Part shown: piece after piece, positions 33,640-43,407 of the stretch
Position numbering within the stretch: position 1 is the first letter of the stretch
How the letters are laid out: each line of letters starts with the position of its first letter
Source: Rhabdaerophilum calidifontis
GTDB taxonomy: Bacteria; Pseudomonadota; Alphaproteobacteria; Rhizobiales; Beijerinckiaceae
Assembly: GCF_008641065.1 (NCBI RefSeq)
Contig: NZ_VTRS01000008.1
Coordinates: forward strand, 62,001 to 126,000
Direction of reading: 5' to 3'
Length of the DNA: 64,000 nt
Notes under the pieces: generated by a model
What the model was told of the DNA's origin: nothing
Seen by the model: the letters and a program-made list of their open reading frames with translations, nothing else
The model's database searches: none
Translations under genes and position numbers: made by a program

Positions 33640-35098
33640 GCTTGATCTCCGCTTTTGGGGTGTCTGCCATGACGATTTCGATGCGTGTGCCGCCAACACC
33701 GTTGCGTGGCACGGTGATCCGCCCGGCCAGATCGCTGACAAGTCGCGCGACCACCCAGACGCCAAGGCCGCTGCCGACCCCAGGCACCAGAGACGGCCGC
33801 CCGGCCACGAGGATCTGGCGCACGGGCTCCGGCAGACCGGAACCGCCATCCTCGACGGTCATGCGCAGCAGGTTGTCGTGATGAGCCACCTCGACCGTCA
33901 CCGTTCCCGAAGCGGGGGTCGCCTGGATGGCGTTCAGCGCGAGGTTGAGCAGGATCTGCCGCAACGGGCCGGCCGGAATCCCGCTCCCGTCCTCGAGCCT
34001 GTTCCGCCAGATCAGGCTGACATGGCGGCGCAAGGCGGCGCCCTCGACGAGCAGGCGCAGATCGTCGATATCCTTCCTGCGCACGGGGCGCGGATCGCGG
34101 TCCGGGCGATAGATGGCGAGCGTCATGCCGACGACATCGCGGATATTGTTGAGCCCCCGTTCCAGCAATCCGACCGCGTTCTCGCGGACGGCTGGCCGGT
34201 GGCCATGCGTTCTCAGCGTATCCACCGCGTTCAGCAAGCCACCGAGCGGGTTGTTGATCTCGTGCGCGACAATGCTCGAGAGGCGTCCGAGGCTCGCCAG
34301 CCGCTCCTCCTCGGCGATCCGCGCCTTGAGCAGCTCGCGTTCCTCCATGGCCTGCGCCATGGCGTTGAATCGCCGGAAGAGGCGGTCGAACTCGCTGCCA
34401 GGCCTGTCCTGACGATCGATGGTGATCGGCACCAGCGCGCCGGCAGCATCCAGTTCCATGTGCCGCGCCAGGACACGAAGCGGCGAGAGCATGCGCCGGA
34501 CCAGCCACCAGCCCAGGAACGCGAACAGCAGCGTGAGCGCGAGATTGGTGGCGACGAGCACGCCGAGCACCTTCCGCCGTTCGGCGCGCAGATGGGTGAG
34601 ATCGACCTCGACATGGATCGTGCCGATGGTTCGGCCCTGAAAGGCCAGGGCGCGCGTGAGCCATGTCCGGGGCGCGAGATCGAGCGAGATCTGGCTCACG
34701 CTGCCTGCATTCTCCGGGCTGCCCAGTGCATCGGGCACGATTGCCTCGGTGGCGAAGCGTATGGGATCGGTCGAGGCAAGGATGGTCCGGTCTGGCCGGA
34801 CGACGATTACCGTCGTGACCCGCATGCCCTGATAGAGCGCGCGTGAGCGCTCGAGACTGTCGAAGACCTCCCAGTTGTCGTCCCGTTGCACATGCGGCAG
34901 CAGCGAGGAGGACAAGCCATCGAGATAGGCTTCCGTGAGGTCGGCAAGGGTCCGTTCCTGCGTCTCGACGAGGCGGGCGAAGACCTGGAATGTCACTGCC
35001 ACGCTCACAGCGATCATGAGCGTGGCGACGATGAGCGGAACCTTGATGACGAGCGGCATCGCAGGGGGGGCGCGGTGCGGGATGCTTCCGGAGGTCAT
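33629..35098 (-). CDS. aioS: Arsenite-responsive sensor histidine kinase AioS
   Basis: This is a membrane histidine kinase of 489 residues. Membrane segments at about 17-39 and 178-200 enclose a periplasmic sensor domain, followed by a HAMP-like linker. H279 in SIVAHEINNPLGGLLNA is the phosphorylated His. The ATP-binding boxes are LLNLALNAIQATP and VEDGGSGLP with GVGSGLGVWV. The ATG at 35098 shares ATGA with the aioX stop. With AioX as periplasmic arsenite receptor it would phosphorylate AioR. Confidence 0.93.
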   Translation of the reverse strand: MTSGSIPHRAPPAMPLVIKVPLIVATLMIAVSVAVTFQVFARLVETQERTLADLTEAYLDGLSSSLLPHVQRDDNWEVFDSLERSRALYQGMRVTTVIVVRPDRTILASTDPIRFATEAIVPDALGSPENAGSVSQISLDLAPRTWLTRALAFQGRTIGTIHVEVDLTHLRAERRKVLGVLVATNLALTLLFAFLGWWLVRRMLSPLRVLARHMELDAAGALVPITIDRQDRPGSEFDRLFRRFNAMAQAMEERELLKARIAEEERLASLGRLSSIVAHEINNPLGGLLNAVDTLRTHGHRPAVRENAVGLLERGLNNIRDVVGMTLAIYRPDRDPRPVRRKDIDDLRLLVEGAALRRHVSLIWRNRLEDGSGIPAGPLRQILLNLALNAIQATPASGTVTVEVAHHDNLLRMTVEDGGSGLPEPVRQILVAGRPSLVPGVGSGLGVWVVARLVSDLAGRITVPRNGVGGTRIEIVMADTPKAEIKHVA

Positions 35099-36027
35099 GG
35101 CACAGCCCCCTTGGCAAGCATCGCGATCTTGCGGCCGATCCCGTCGAACAGCGCCGGATTTCCGGCATTGAACCCGTCGAGCTGGAGCAGGCTGAGCACG
35201 GCGCGCCCGGTATCTGCGCGGTCCATTCGTTCGAGCGCCCGCCGCAGCATCGCCGTGCGCCCCGGCACCGGTTCGCGGACCGGTGCGGCGATCGGCGGAA
35301 AGCCGAGCCATTCGGATCGGCGCAGCACCCGCAGGCCGGCGGTTAGCGCTGGCTCAAGGCGGGCGACGACCTCGTAGACATAGCCGTCGACGCTGCCCGA
35401 TTGTGCAAGGCCCGAGGCCACCGCACGGATCACGTTGCGGTGGCCATAGGTGAAGAAGCTCCTGCGGAAGAAAGTCGACGGTTCGAAACGCGCCTCGACG
35501 AGTGCCGCCGCGGTCACAAGATAGCCCGAATTGGAATCGGGATCCGAATAGGCATGGACATCGCCCTGCAGATCGCCGATCGCGGCGAAATGCCGGTCGG
35601 CGCGGCCGATCAGATAGCTCTGATATTCCTGCCGGCCTTGCCAGACCGGAACGGCGACCAGTTCGAGTTCCTTGCGGAACACGACGAACGGGTAGCCGCA
35701 TATCCAGGCCGCATCCAGCTGGCCCGAGACCAGGAGCGCCGTGATCTCCTGATAGGTCCGCCGGGTCACGAGTTGCAACGGTGCTTCGCAGGCCGTGGCG
35801 AGGTAATCGCGCAGGCGGCCGAGCAGTTCGAGATCATTGTTGAGGAAAACCGGGGTCAGCCCGAAGCGCAGCGGCCGGGCATCGGCTCGCGCCAGACCTG
35901 CAGATAGGCCGCCGGCGATGAGCCCGCCGCATTGAGCCAGAAACCGTCGGCGTCCGATGCCGGACGTTGACATGGCATCAGGTGCGTATGCCGTTGCGCG
36001 CCGCGCCACGGGATGCGCTGCTTCCAC
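35095..36027 (-). CDS. aioX: Periplasmic arsenite-binding protein AioX
   Basis: This PhnD-like periplasmic protein binds arsenite and signals to AioS. It has 310 residues. GIGRRRFLAQCGGLIAGGLSAG at 23-44 is a twin-arginine signal. C110 in AAWICGYPF corresponds to the single conserved cysteine required for arsenite binding in AioX, and SDPDSNSGYLV is the PhnD-type loop. The GTG at 36027 has GGAGG 8 bases upstream; the later ATG (35973) lacks a good box, so I keep the longer form. The gene leads aioX-aioS-aioR. Confidence 0.94.
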   Translation of the reverse strand: MEAAHPVARRATAYAPDAMSTSGIGRRRFLAQCGGLIAGGLSAGLARADARPLRFGLTPVFLNNDLELLGRLRDYLATACEAPLQLVTRRTYQEITALLVSGQLDAAWICGYPFVVFRKELELVAVPVWQGRQEYQSYLIGRADRHFAAIGDLQGDVHAYSDPDSNSGYLVTAAALVEARFEPSTFFRRSFFTYGHRNVIRAVASGLAQSGSVDGYVYEVVARLEPALTAGLRVLRRSEWLGFPPIAAPVREPVPGRTAMLRRALERMDRADTGRAVLSLLQLDGFNAGNPALFDGIGRKIAMLAKGAVP

Positions 36028-36817
36028 TGGTCGCTCCTCCGCCCGGCCTGGCCTCGTATCTTTTATTGCCGGCCGCGAGCTTAATTGAGCATGGCCGAAT
36101 GTGGAACGCCTTTAGTTTGCGACAGGACGGAGCCTCCGGCTCGGCGCCCAAGCGCGACAGGATTTATTCCCGTCGGAGACATCGCATCTGAATGTCCAGA
36201 AAATCGCGGCGCGCGGCAGCCAAGTCCACGCGTTTCCACGCGTTCTTTCAATTCGGAATTGTTGGAAGACAATGGCGCGCCCGAAAGGATGAAAGCGATA
36301 ACACTTATATCATTGATTTATTGTCATAATTTTCAAAGACCAATACCGTTGGCTTACCGAAGGTGTTGATCTGCACGGTCACGCCACCGGTTCGGGCGGC
36401 ATCGCCACGCCGAGCTTTCCCGTAAATCGCCGCAAGCGACAGGAGCCGACTCGCTTGCACCTCATCCTTCGATCACTTCGCTACGACCCGACAGGCGTCA
36501 GCGGCAAATCCGTCATCAAGGCAAACTGCACTGCAAATATTGCCCCGTTTGCCATCCATAATTCACATCGCGGCCGCTTCAGGTAATCCGTGGAGCCACA
36601 TTTCATGAGATCTGGTATCATGGGGACTGGATCAGCAATCGCCCAAACATACTGCTTTCCAGAGGCGTCTCTGTGGGTCAAAATCTGCAGCAGTGGATGC
36701 AATGGCGACCTGTGCCGCGCATGGCGTCTCGATCCATCACTGTTCTTGCAGCGCGACCGTCAGGCTCCTCCGGGGCCGGCATTCTGTGCGGCCGGGCCGG
36801 TTTCCTGGTCGAACCGA
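36028..36817. other. 790-base stretch without a convincing gene
   Basis: Base composition here is more mixed and AT-rich than in the aio locus. I see a short direct repeat CCACGCGTT at about 36227-36246 and an AT-rich patch at 36298-36345, but no protein with recognisable domains. A 73-codon minus-strand reading frame at 36481-36702 has no clear ribosome site. The left end should contain the aioXSR promoter, which I could not define. It probably marks the edge of the insertion zone. Confidence 0.5.
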
Positions 36818-38305
36818 TCAGAGCGAGCGCGAGCTAGACAAGAAATTCGTGACCTCGACATTCAGTCGGTCGGACTGGCCATCAAGGGATTTCGCGACTT
36901 CCCTGACCTCGCCGGCGGATTGGCCGGCATGCTGCGCGGCTTCCGAAACGCCGGCCATGTTGGCGTTGATCTCGCTGATCGATGCGGTCTGCTCCTCTAC
37001 CGCGGCGGCGATCTGGATCGTGATCTTGTTCAACTCGGCAATGTCGCGGGCGATTTCCTGGATCGCATTGACGGTTGCGCCGGTCGAACCCTGGATGGCC
37101 TCGATTCGTGCCTTGATCTCGCTTGTCGAGCGCGCCGTCTGCTGCGCGAGGGCCTTGACCTCCGCGGCAACCACTGCGAAGCCCCTGCCAGCTTCGCCAG
37201 CACGCGCCGCCTCGATCGTGGCGTTCAGCGCGAGAAGGTTGGTCTGCGCGGCGATGTTCTCGATAACCCCGAGGATCGAGCCAATCTGGGCCGCGTCATC
37301 GGCTAGCGTCTTCACGGTTCCGTCGGTCCGGTTGGCCCGCTCGGCGGTGGCCTGAGTCATCTGCGAAGCGTTCTGGACATTGAGCGCGATCTCGTTGATT
37401 GCAGACGCCATTTCATTTGTAGCGAACGAAACGGTGGCTGCCATATCCTGCGCGCGTTCGGCAATTGCCGTCATACTCTCAGCGGACCGGGCCATGGCGC
37501 CGGAGGTCTGGTTGAGCTCGCTCACCACCGTGGTCACGCCTTCCGCCATCCGGACATTCTCCGTGATGATGGCCCAGGTCAGCATCGGACCGAGATAGGT
37601 GCCGTCCTTTGAGCGGATGGCGGATACTTTCAGGTTCAGCGTTTCTGGCCCGACGCGGATATTCGCCGTATGCGGCAAGCGTGACGTGTCCGCGAGCATC
37701 CGGTGCTGGTGGCTAGGGTTCTTGTGGAAGACATCAATCGTCGAGCCTATGAGCTCATGCGCTTTGATCGGGATATGTTTCTCGATCCTTTCGAGCGTCT
37801 GGATACTGGTCTTGTTAGCATAGTTGATCTTGAATTCGACCGGATCGCACGTCATCACGTTAATCGGCATATCATCGATCATCTGTAACAGGCGCTCGGT
37901 ATCGGCTTCCTTCTGCTTTGCCGCGGTCACAACATTCCATGTCAGGATGGCGTAAGAGTATTTTCTGCTCTGGTTGACCAACGGAACAATGTGCAGATCC
38001 AGGAATTCCTTGCCAAGCCGGATTGTCGTCCGGTGCGGCAGGTTCTTGAAGCTCGATAGCATTGATCGCTGGTGATTTGCGTTCTTGTGGAAAACATCGA
38101 TCGAGCAGCCGACGATATTTGATGGGTCGATCCGCAATTCGCTCTTGATCGTTTCAAGCAGTTCGATCGACTTCGGATTTGCGTAGACGATATTGAAATC
38201 GCTGATATCGCAAATCATGATTGCTGTTGGCACCGCCTCAAGGACCAGCCGAAATTCCTGGAATTGATTGGCGAAACCAGTTTTCCGTTTGAAGTTGAGC
38301 AGCAT
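36818..38305 (-). CDS. Soluble chemoreceptor with two tandem PAS domains
   Basis: This is a methyl-accepting chemotaxis protein of 495 residues with no membrane segment. Two related PAS domains lie at about 18-128 and 138-248; each contains IDVFHKN followed by xxHQ (residues 69-79 and 190-200) and ends in a TW motif. The signalling domain has the hairpin tip [33 protein letters not shown]. The ATG at 38305 has GGAG-like bases 7 upstream; ATG at 38317 is an alternative. The repeated His-containing motif may bind heme or another ligand. Its 5' flank meets an IS3 fragment at 38371. Confidence 0.85.
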   Translation of the reverse strand: MLLNFKRKTGFANQFQEFRLVLEAVPTAIMICDISDFNIVYANPKSIELLETIKSELRIDPSNIVGCSIDVFHKNANHQRSMLSSFKNLPHRTTIRLGKEFLDLHIVPLVNQSRKYSYAILTWNVVTAAKQKEADTERLLQMIDDMPINVMTCDPVEFKINYANKTSIQTLERIEKHIPIKAHELIGSTIDVFHKNPSHQHRMLADTSRLPHTANIRVGPETLNLKVSAIRSKDGTYLGPMLTWAIITENVRMAEGVTTVVSELNQTSGAMARSAESMTAIAERAQDMAATVSFATNEMASAINEIALNVQNASQMTQATAERANRTDGTVKTLADDAAQIGSILGVIENIAAQTNLLALNATIEAARAGEAGRGFAVVAAEVKALAQQTARSTSEIKARIEAIQGSTGATVNAIQEIARDIAELNKITIQIAAAVEEQTASISEINANMAGVSEAAQHAGQSAGEVREVAKSLDGQSDRLNVEVTNFLSSSRSL

Positions 38306-38370
38306 GGACCTCTCCATTATTCCATGCTTTAATTTTGTATATTTATCCAAAAAAATGATTAAAATTGTGG

Positions 38371-38571
38371 TGGAGTGCACCCCATTTTCCCGGACAGGGA
38401 GCGGGTTGAGGTTACGCACATTCGGCCCTTTGCCTGAACTCTCGTGGCGAGAGGAAGCGCAGGCCTGAGTGCGGGTGGCTTTCGTTGTAGTCTTCGATCC
38501 ATTCCGGGATCAACCGGAAGGGTCGTTTCTGCCTCGGGAAGGATGGTGCAGCGGGCATAATCACGCTTTAG
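38371..38571 (-). mobile_element. IS3-family right-end fragment
   Basis: From 38371 the sequence begins with the IS end TGGAGTGCACCCCATTTT. On the minus strand 38412-38571 encodes the last part of an IS3 transposase OrfB ([20 protein letters not shown] and onward, stop TAA at 38412). It shares about 90 bases with the copy at 48446 but has one extra base near 38519-38523 (CCCTTCC versus CCCTCC), so it is a separate, frameshifted copy. It is cut at 38571 by the IS1380 element. Confidence 0.85.
38412..38571 (-). pseudogene. IS3 OrfB C-terminal remnant
   Basis: This is the C-terminal end of an integrase-type transposase; only about 50 codons remain. See the enclosing fragment. It cannot be functional. 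Confidence 0.85.
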
Positions 38572-38626
38572 CCCGTCTTATTCACGACGAGGCTGATTTT
38601 GGGTTGGCGGATGTAGCGTAACGGTA

Positions 38627-39923
38627 AGAACTATCAGAAATTTTGTGCTCGGGGCGGGTTGAGCCTCATGCGATTTTGAACCGCTCCTCGAACAGGATCG
38701 CGAATTGGGACTTTGCTTCGGTCCATTCGCGAGCCGGCATTTTCCAATCTTTGGCGACATCGCGCAAGACGAGAAAAATCAACTTCATCGCGGCCTCGTC
38801 GGTTGGGAAATGGCCGCGGATTTTCACGGCGCGACGCAGTGATGAATTCAGCGCCTCGATGGCGTTCGTGGTGTAAATGATTTTCCGGACGGCCTCCGGG
38901 AAGGCAAAAAACGGGATGACCCGATCCCAATTCCGGCGCCATGCCCCCGTGATGGCGGGGTATTTCTTGCCCCAATCGCCGGCTTCAAAGGCTTCCAGGG
39001 CCTTCAATCCGGCATCGGCATCCTTCGCGCGGTAGATCTCGCGCAGAGCCGGCACGAGCGGCTTCCGGTCCTTCCACGAGACAAATTCGAGGCTGTGCCG
39101 GATCAAATGCACAATGCAGGTTTGCACCAGCGCCTGCGGAAACACCGCATTGATGGCTTCCGGGAAGCCCTTGAGGCCATCGACGACCGTGATCAGGATA
39201 TCCTCGACACCGCGGTTCTTGAGCTCATTCATCACCCGGAGCCAGAACTTCGCGCCCTCCGTCGTCTCGATCCAGATGCCGAGAATGTCTTTGGTGCCAT
39301 CGGCTTGCACGCCCAAAGCGAGATAAACTGCCTTGTTGCGTACGAGGCCTTCGTCGCGGATCTTGACGCGCATGGCGTCAAAGAAAACAAGCGGATAGCT
39401 CGTCTCCAGTGGTCGGTTCTGCCATTCGGCAACGGTCTCCATCACCGCGTCGGTCACCGTGGAAATGAGGTCCGGCGAGACGTCGAGGCCATAAAGTTCC
39501 ATCAGGTGGCCCTGGATCTCGCGCACCGTCATCCCCCGGGCATACATCGAGATGATCTTCGTATCGAAGCCCGGAAACCGGCGTTGATACCGTGCGATCA
39601 GCTTCGGATCGAAACTGCCCTCGCGGTCCCTCGGGATCCGCAGGTCGAGCTTCGACGTCTCGGTCAGAACTGTCTTCTTCGAAAAGCCATTGCGACGGTT
39701 CGGTTTGCCCGCCGCGGCCTCGCCCTCGAGATGATCATCCAGCTCGGCGTTCAACGCCCGCTCCGCCAGCGCCTTCTTCAGATCGTCGAGCAAGCCGTCC
39801 TTGGCAAAAACGTCTTTCGGATCACGCCCTGCCAGAAGCTGATCCAGTATGTCCTTCTTGATTGCCATATGCGCCCTCCATCGGCAGCAGTATGGCCCCA
39901 AGCACAAGATTCACGACAGTCCC
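38627..39923 (-). mobile_element. IS256-family element 1 with 8-bp target duplication
   Basis: The element of 1297 bp has imperfect terminal inverted repeats of about 29 bp (AGAACTATCAG... on the left and GGGACTGTCGT... on the right end read inwards). TAACGGTA occurs directly outside both ends (38619-38626 and 39924-39931), the 8-bp duplication expected for IS256. It lies in the left non-coding end of the IS1380 element, so it came later. Confidence 0.9.
38666..39868 (-). CDS. IS256-family transposase
   Basis: This is a Mutator/IS256-type DDE transposase, 400 residues. The family run HLMELYGLDVSPDLISTVTDAV, FFDAMRVKIRDEGLVRNKAVYLALG (first catalytic Asp), ITVVDGLKGFPEAINAVFP (second Asp) and CIVHLIRHSLEFV (C-x2-H) is intact. 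IYTTNAIEALNSSLRRAVKIRGHFP includes the final Glu. ATG at 39868 is preferred because GGAGG precedes it. It looks fully functional. Confidence 0.93.
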   Translation of the reverse strand: MAIKKDILDQLLAGRDPKDVFAKDGLLDDLKKALAERALNAELDDHLEGEAAAGKPNRRNGFSKKTVLTETSKLDLRIPRDREGSFDPKLIARYQRRFPGFDTKIISMYARGMTVREIQGHLMELYGLDVSPDLISTVTDAVMETVAEWQNRPLETSYPLVFFDAMRVKIRDEGLVRNKAVYLALGVQADGTKDILGIWIETTEGAKFWLRVMNELKNRGVEDILITVVDGLKGFPEAINAVFPQALVQTCIVHLIRHSLEFVSWKDRKPLVPALREIYRAKDADAGLKALEAFEAGDWGKKYPAITGAWRRNWDRVIPFFAFPEAVRKIIYTTNAIEALNSSLRRAVKIRGHFPTDEAAMKLIFLVLRDVAKDWKMPAREWTEAKSQFAILFEERFKIA

Positions 39924-39999
39924 TAACGGTATGATATCGCGTAGGATTTAGCTGCTTAGACCGATCCGATCCGCGCCATCTCCGCAAACGACATCCGCC

Positions 40000-41343
40000 A
40001 TGACCGATGATACGAGTCTTTCCTTCGCTTTTCCAGCCGTCGCCGGGCGGAAGATCACAGCCGCATTCGATGGCGGCCGACTTTCCTCGGACGGGGGTGT
40101 GATGCTTCTGGCTGCCGCCGCGCGTCGGATCGGCATTGCCGAGCGGCTTGCCGCCGCGATCCCCGATCGGCGCGATCCGACGCGCATCACGCACCCGCTC
40201 TCCCGGATCCTTCTGGCGCGCATCCTCGCCATCGCCTGTGGTTATGAGGATGCCGATGATCTCGATACACTCAGGACCGATCCCGCCCTGAAGCTCGCCT
40301 GCGGGCACCTGCCGGAGAGCGGCGCGGCGCTGGCGAGCCAGCCGACCGTATCCCGGCTCGAGAACACGCCGGCCCTTCGCGATCTCATTCGGCTTGGCCG
40401 GGTCATGGTCGATCTTTACTGTGCGAGCTATCCCGCCCCGCCCGAAGCGATCGTGCTGGATATCGACGACACGGTCGATGTCGTCCATGGCCACCAGCAA
40501 CTCTCGTTGTTCAACGCCCACCATGACGAGCGCTGCTTCCTGCCGATCCATGTCTATGATACCGCGACGTCCCGCCCCGTCGCTGTGATCCTGCGGCCGG
40601 GCAAGACACCCTCAGGCCGCGAGGGGCGCGGCCATATCCGCCGGCTGGTTCGTGCCATCCGCCGCCATTGGCCAAAGACCCGCATCACGATACGCGGGGA
40701 TGGCCATTATGGCCGGCCGGAGGTCATGGACTGGTGCGAGGCAAACGGCGCCGATTATGTCTTCGGCCTCACCGGGACAAAGGCGCTTGCCGCCAAGGTC
40801 GAGACAATCGCCGATGATATCCGCGTGACCCGCGCAACCGGCAACCAGGACACCGTGCGCGGCTTCACCGAGACGACCCATGCTGCTCGATCCTGGAGCC
40901 ACGAGCGGCGTGTCGCCGCCCGGATCGAGGCAACACCACTCGGTCTCGATATCCGATATATCGTCACCAGCATCACCCATGGCACGCCCGAATGGCTCTA
41001 TGCCGATCTCTACTGCGCGCGCGGGCAGGCCGAGAACCTGATCAAGCTCCACAAGAGCCAGTTGGCGTCCGATCGCACCTCCTGCCGCGCGGCCAACGCC
41101 AACCAGATGCGGCTCATCCTCCATACCGCCGCCTACTGGCTGATCCTCGCCGTCCGCGAGGCCATCCCGAAGGCTCAGCCCCTCGCAACAGCCGAGTTCA
41201 ACACCATCCGCCTCAGGCTCATCAAGATCGCCGCCCGCATCACCGAAAAGGCAACCTGCATCCGCATCGCCTTTGCCAGCGCCTGCCCGGATGCTGGCCT
41301 CTTCCGTCACATCGCGGGTGCACTCAAGGCCGCACCCTCATGA
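40000..41343 (+). CDS. IS1380-family transposase
   Basis: This is a DDE transposase of 447 residues. The catalytic regions are IVLDIDDTVDVVHGHQ (first Asp), ITIRGDGHYGRPEVMDWCE (second Asp) and YCARGQAENLIKLHKSQL (Glu). The opening SSDGGVMLLAAAARRIGI is typical of IS1380. The frame is intact. The IS256 insertion 77 bases before its start may have separated it from, or supplied, its promoter. Confidence 0.93.
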   Translation: MTDDTSLSFAFPAVAGRKITAAFDGGRLSSDGGVMLLAAAARRIGIAERLAAAIPDRRDPTRITHPLSRILLARILAIACGYEDADDLDTLRTDPALKLACGHLPESGAALASQPTVSRLENTPALRDLIRLGRVMVDLYCASYPAPPEAIVLDIDDTVDVVHGHQQLSLFNAHHDERCFLPIHVYDTATSRPVAVILRPGKTPSGREGRGHIRRLVRAIRRHWPKTRITIRGDGHYGRPEVMDWCEANGADYVFGLTGTKALAAKVETIADDIRVTRATGNQDTVRGFTETTHAARSWSHERRVAARIEATPLGLDIRYIVTSITHGTPEWLYADLYCARGQAENLIKLHKSQLASDRTSCRAANANQMRLILHTAAYWLILAVREAIPKAQPLATAEFNTIRLRLIKIAARITEKATCIRIAFASACPDAGLFRHIAGALKAAPS

Positions 41344-41513
41344 CCGAAGGGGCACGACGCCCCTCCTGAACCCGGTCCATCCCTCCAGCGCGTTCCCCCA
41401 TGTTCCAGTCCCTGAAGCGGTGAAAAACACGCAACGGAAACCCGCGTCCTACGCAAGCCGGAGATCGGCGAAGACCGGAACGAACCACAATGGTGAATAA
41501 GACAGGATAGTGG

Positions 41514-41539
41514 GGCGCCCAACAGAAAATCTGGGCGCC
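41514..41539 (-). terminator. Hairpin after the membrane chemoreceptor gene
   Basis: GGCGCCCA (41514-41521) and TGGGCGCC (41532-41539) form a perfect 8-bp stem 30 bases after the stop of the minus-strand chemoreceptor gene. No T-run follows, so termination strength is uncertain. Confidence 0.5.
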
Positions 41540-41568
41540 GTATCGATCGACACAATCGGACGCCGGCG

Positions 41569-43314
41569 TTACGCTGCGCGCACCTCGGCGAGGAACTTCG
41601 ACACATTCTCGCGCATGCTCTCGGCCTGCTGCGAGAGTTCCGTCGCGGCGCTCAGGACCTGGCTGGAGGCGGCTGCGGTGTTGCCGGCAGCACTCGAGAC
41701 ATGGGCGATCGAGCGGGAGACATCCTCCGTGCCTTGCGCGGCCTCACGCACATTGGAGGCAATCTCGAGGGTTGCGGTCTGCTGCTGCGCCACGGTGCCG
41801 GAGATCTCGGTGCTGACCCGGTCAATGGTTTGCAGGTTGCCATCGATGGCCTGGATCGAGTCGATCGTCGAGTTGGTGACACTCCGGATCTCGCTCACGA
41901 TCGTGGCGATGTCGGTGGTCGCCTTGGAGGTTTGCGCCGCGAGGTTCTTGACCTCGGATGCAACCACCGCGAAGCCACGGCCGGCTTCGCCAGCACGGGC
42001 GGCCTCGATCGTGGCGTTCAGGGCAAGAAGGTTGGTCTGCGCGGCGAGGTTGTTGATGAGCTCGACCACCGAGCCGATCTTGTCGGCTGCGATGGCGAGA
42101 GCCTGAACCTCGGTATCGGTTGCGCGCATCCGCTCCACCGCCGTGCGGATCGATTGGGTAGCGGCGCCCAGCTGCCGGGCGATTTCGCCAGCAGTGGCAT
42201 TGAGTTCCTCGCCCGCGGCGGCGACGCCGTTGACATTGGCGCTGGCCTGATGGGATGCGGCGGCGACGCTGGCCGCTTCCATCGTCGATTCCTGGGCCGA
42301 GTTCGAAAGGTCGTTGGCGGCTGCGGCGAGTTCGGTTGACGCGGACGAGATGGTCAACATGACGCTCTCGGCCGTTCGCTCGAAGTCGGCGATCGCGCTT
42401 TCGATGGCGCGCGCACGTTGCTCTTGCTGTTCGCGGCGGCGGGCCTCTTCTTCCTCCATCCGGTCATTGGCGATCAGGCCGTCCCGGAACGTCGCAAGAG
42501 CATGGGCCATATCGCCCAGCTCATCGCGCTGGCCTTCGGCGGGGATAGTGGTGGCGTAGTCCTTCGCCGCCACAGCCCGCATCGCAGCGGTCATCGCAAC
42601 GATGGGCCGGGCGATCGTCCTGAAGATCAGGAACACGACCGCGACAGCGATGAGCAAGGAAACACCGCCGAGGATCTCGTTCGCGATTTCCATATGGTCG
42701 ATGACGGCTTTTGCTTCCTTGGTTTCACCAACAAGAGTTGCAACCTGCCGCTTTGTGAGCCCCTCATCGCCCTTGCCGTCGCCCTCGATGATCTCGATAG
42801 CGCGGCGGGCCTTGGGCCCCAGCGTCTGCGTCAAAAGTTTGACCTGCTCGTCGCTGGCGCGGGTCCCGGGAGGGATCGAGGCCTCCAGCTTGTCCTGAAT
42901 GGAACGGATCTCAGACAGCAACGGGTCGAGTTCGGCCCAGCGCTGGCGATTGACCGGGTTCGTGAATGTCTTTGCCTCTTCGCGATAGGCGGCTCTGTGT
43001 TGTTCAAGCGATGTCCAAGACGACGCCCGTGACTCCCGGAAAGATTGTTCCCCCGAGAGCATATATCCGCGCATCGCGCCAAAAGAATCGGCCAACTCAA
43101 ACGCCATCGTTGCAAGATGCAGGACGGTTGGAAGGCGCTGGTCAATGACGTGATCGAGCTTCTGATCCGCCGATGCCACCTGCCGCATCGAGTAGACGAT
43201 CGAGGCGGCCATGGGTGTCAGCAACACCGCGAGCACCAGCATGATCTTGTAGGTCAACTTCAGGTTCGAGAACCAGTTCCCCCGGCCCCCGACATGCGAA
43301 ACAGCTTGTTTCAT
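41569..43314 (-). CDS. Membrane methyl-accepting chemotaxis protein
   Basis: This is a chemoreceptor of 581 residues. Membrane segments lie at about 24-44 and 214-236. Between them is a four-helix-bundle sensor. A HAMP domain follows ([18 protein letters not shown]) and then the signalling domain with [36 protein letters not shown]. The C-terminus has no obvious CheR/CheB docking pentapeptide. ATG at 43314 has a GGGGG box. The upstream DNA was hit by IS256 element 2 at 43400, leaving about 85 bases of original promoter region. Confidence 0.9.
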   Translation of the reverse strand: MKQAVSHVGGRGNWFSNLKLTYKIMLVLAVLLTPMAASIVYSMRQVASADQKLDHVIDQRLPTVLHLATMAFELADSFGAMRGYMLSGEQSFRESRASSWTSLEQHRAAYREEAKTFTNPVNRQRWAELDPLLSEIRSIQDKLEASIPPGTRASDEQVKLLTQTLGPKARRAIEIIEGDGKGDEGLTKRQVATLVGETKEAKAVIDHMEIANEILGGVSLLIAVAVVFLIFRTIARPIVAMTAAMRAVAAKDYATTIPAEGQRDELGDMAHALATFRDGLIANDRMEEEEARRREQQEQRARAIESAIADFERTAESVMLTISSASTELAAAANDLSNSAQESTMEAASVAAASHQASANVNGVAAAGEELNATAGEIARQLGAATQSIRTAVERMRATDTEVQALAIAADKIGSVVELINNLAAQTNLLALNATIEAARAGEAGRGFAVVASEVKNLAAQTSKATTDIATIVSEIRSVTNSTIDSIQAIDGNLQTIDRVSTEISGTVAQQQTATLEIASNVREAAQGTEDVSRSIAHVSSAAGNTAAASSQVLSAATELSQQAESMRENVSKFLAEVRAA

Positions 43315-43407
43315 CGGTCATCCCCCAGCCAATAACCAGAGGTTGAGCGCAAATAGTGAATAGTTCCCTATGAATTTTGGCTCGCTCCGCGGATTTTTTG
43401 GGCCCTC

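Larger units (their letters stand above)
38572..41506 (+). mobile_element. IS1380-family element, interrupted by an IS256-family element
   Basis: Imperfect ends face each other: GTCTTATTCAC at about 38575-38585 and its complement GTGAATAAGAC at 41493-41503. The element holds the transposase at 40000-41343. Without the inserted IS256 element its length is about 1.63 kb, normal for IS1380. I found no matching target duplication; the left flank is an IS3 fragment and the right flank is the tail of a chemoreceptor gene, so a rearrangement after insertion is likely. Confidence 0.75.

Noticed and set aside
36481-36702. Possible 73-residue gene on the minus strand
   Set aside because: No ribosome site, no recognised domain, and it lies in a mixed-composition region beside insertion sequences.
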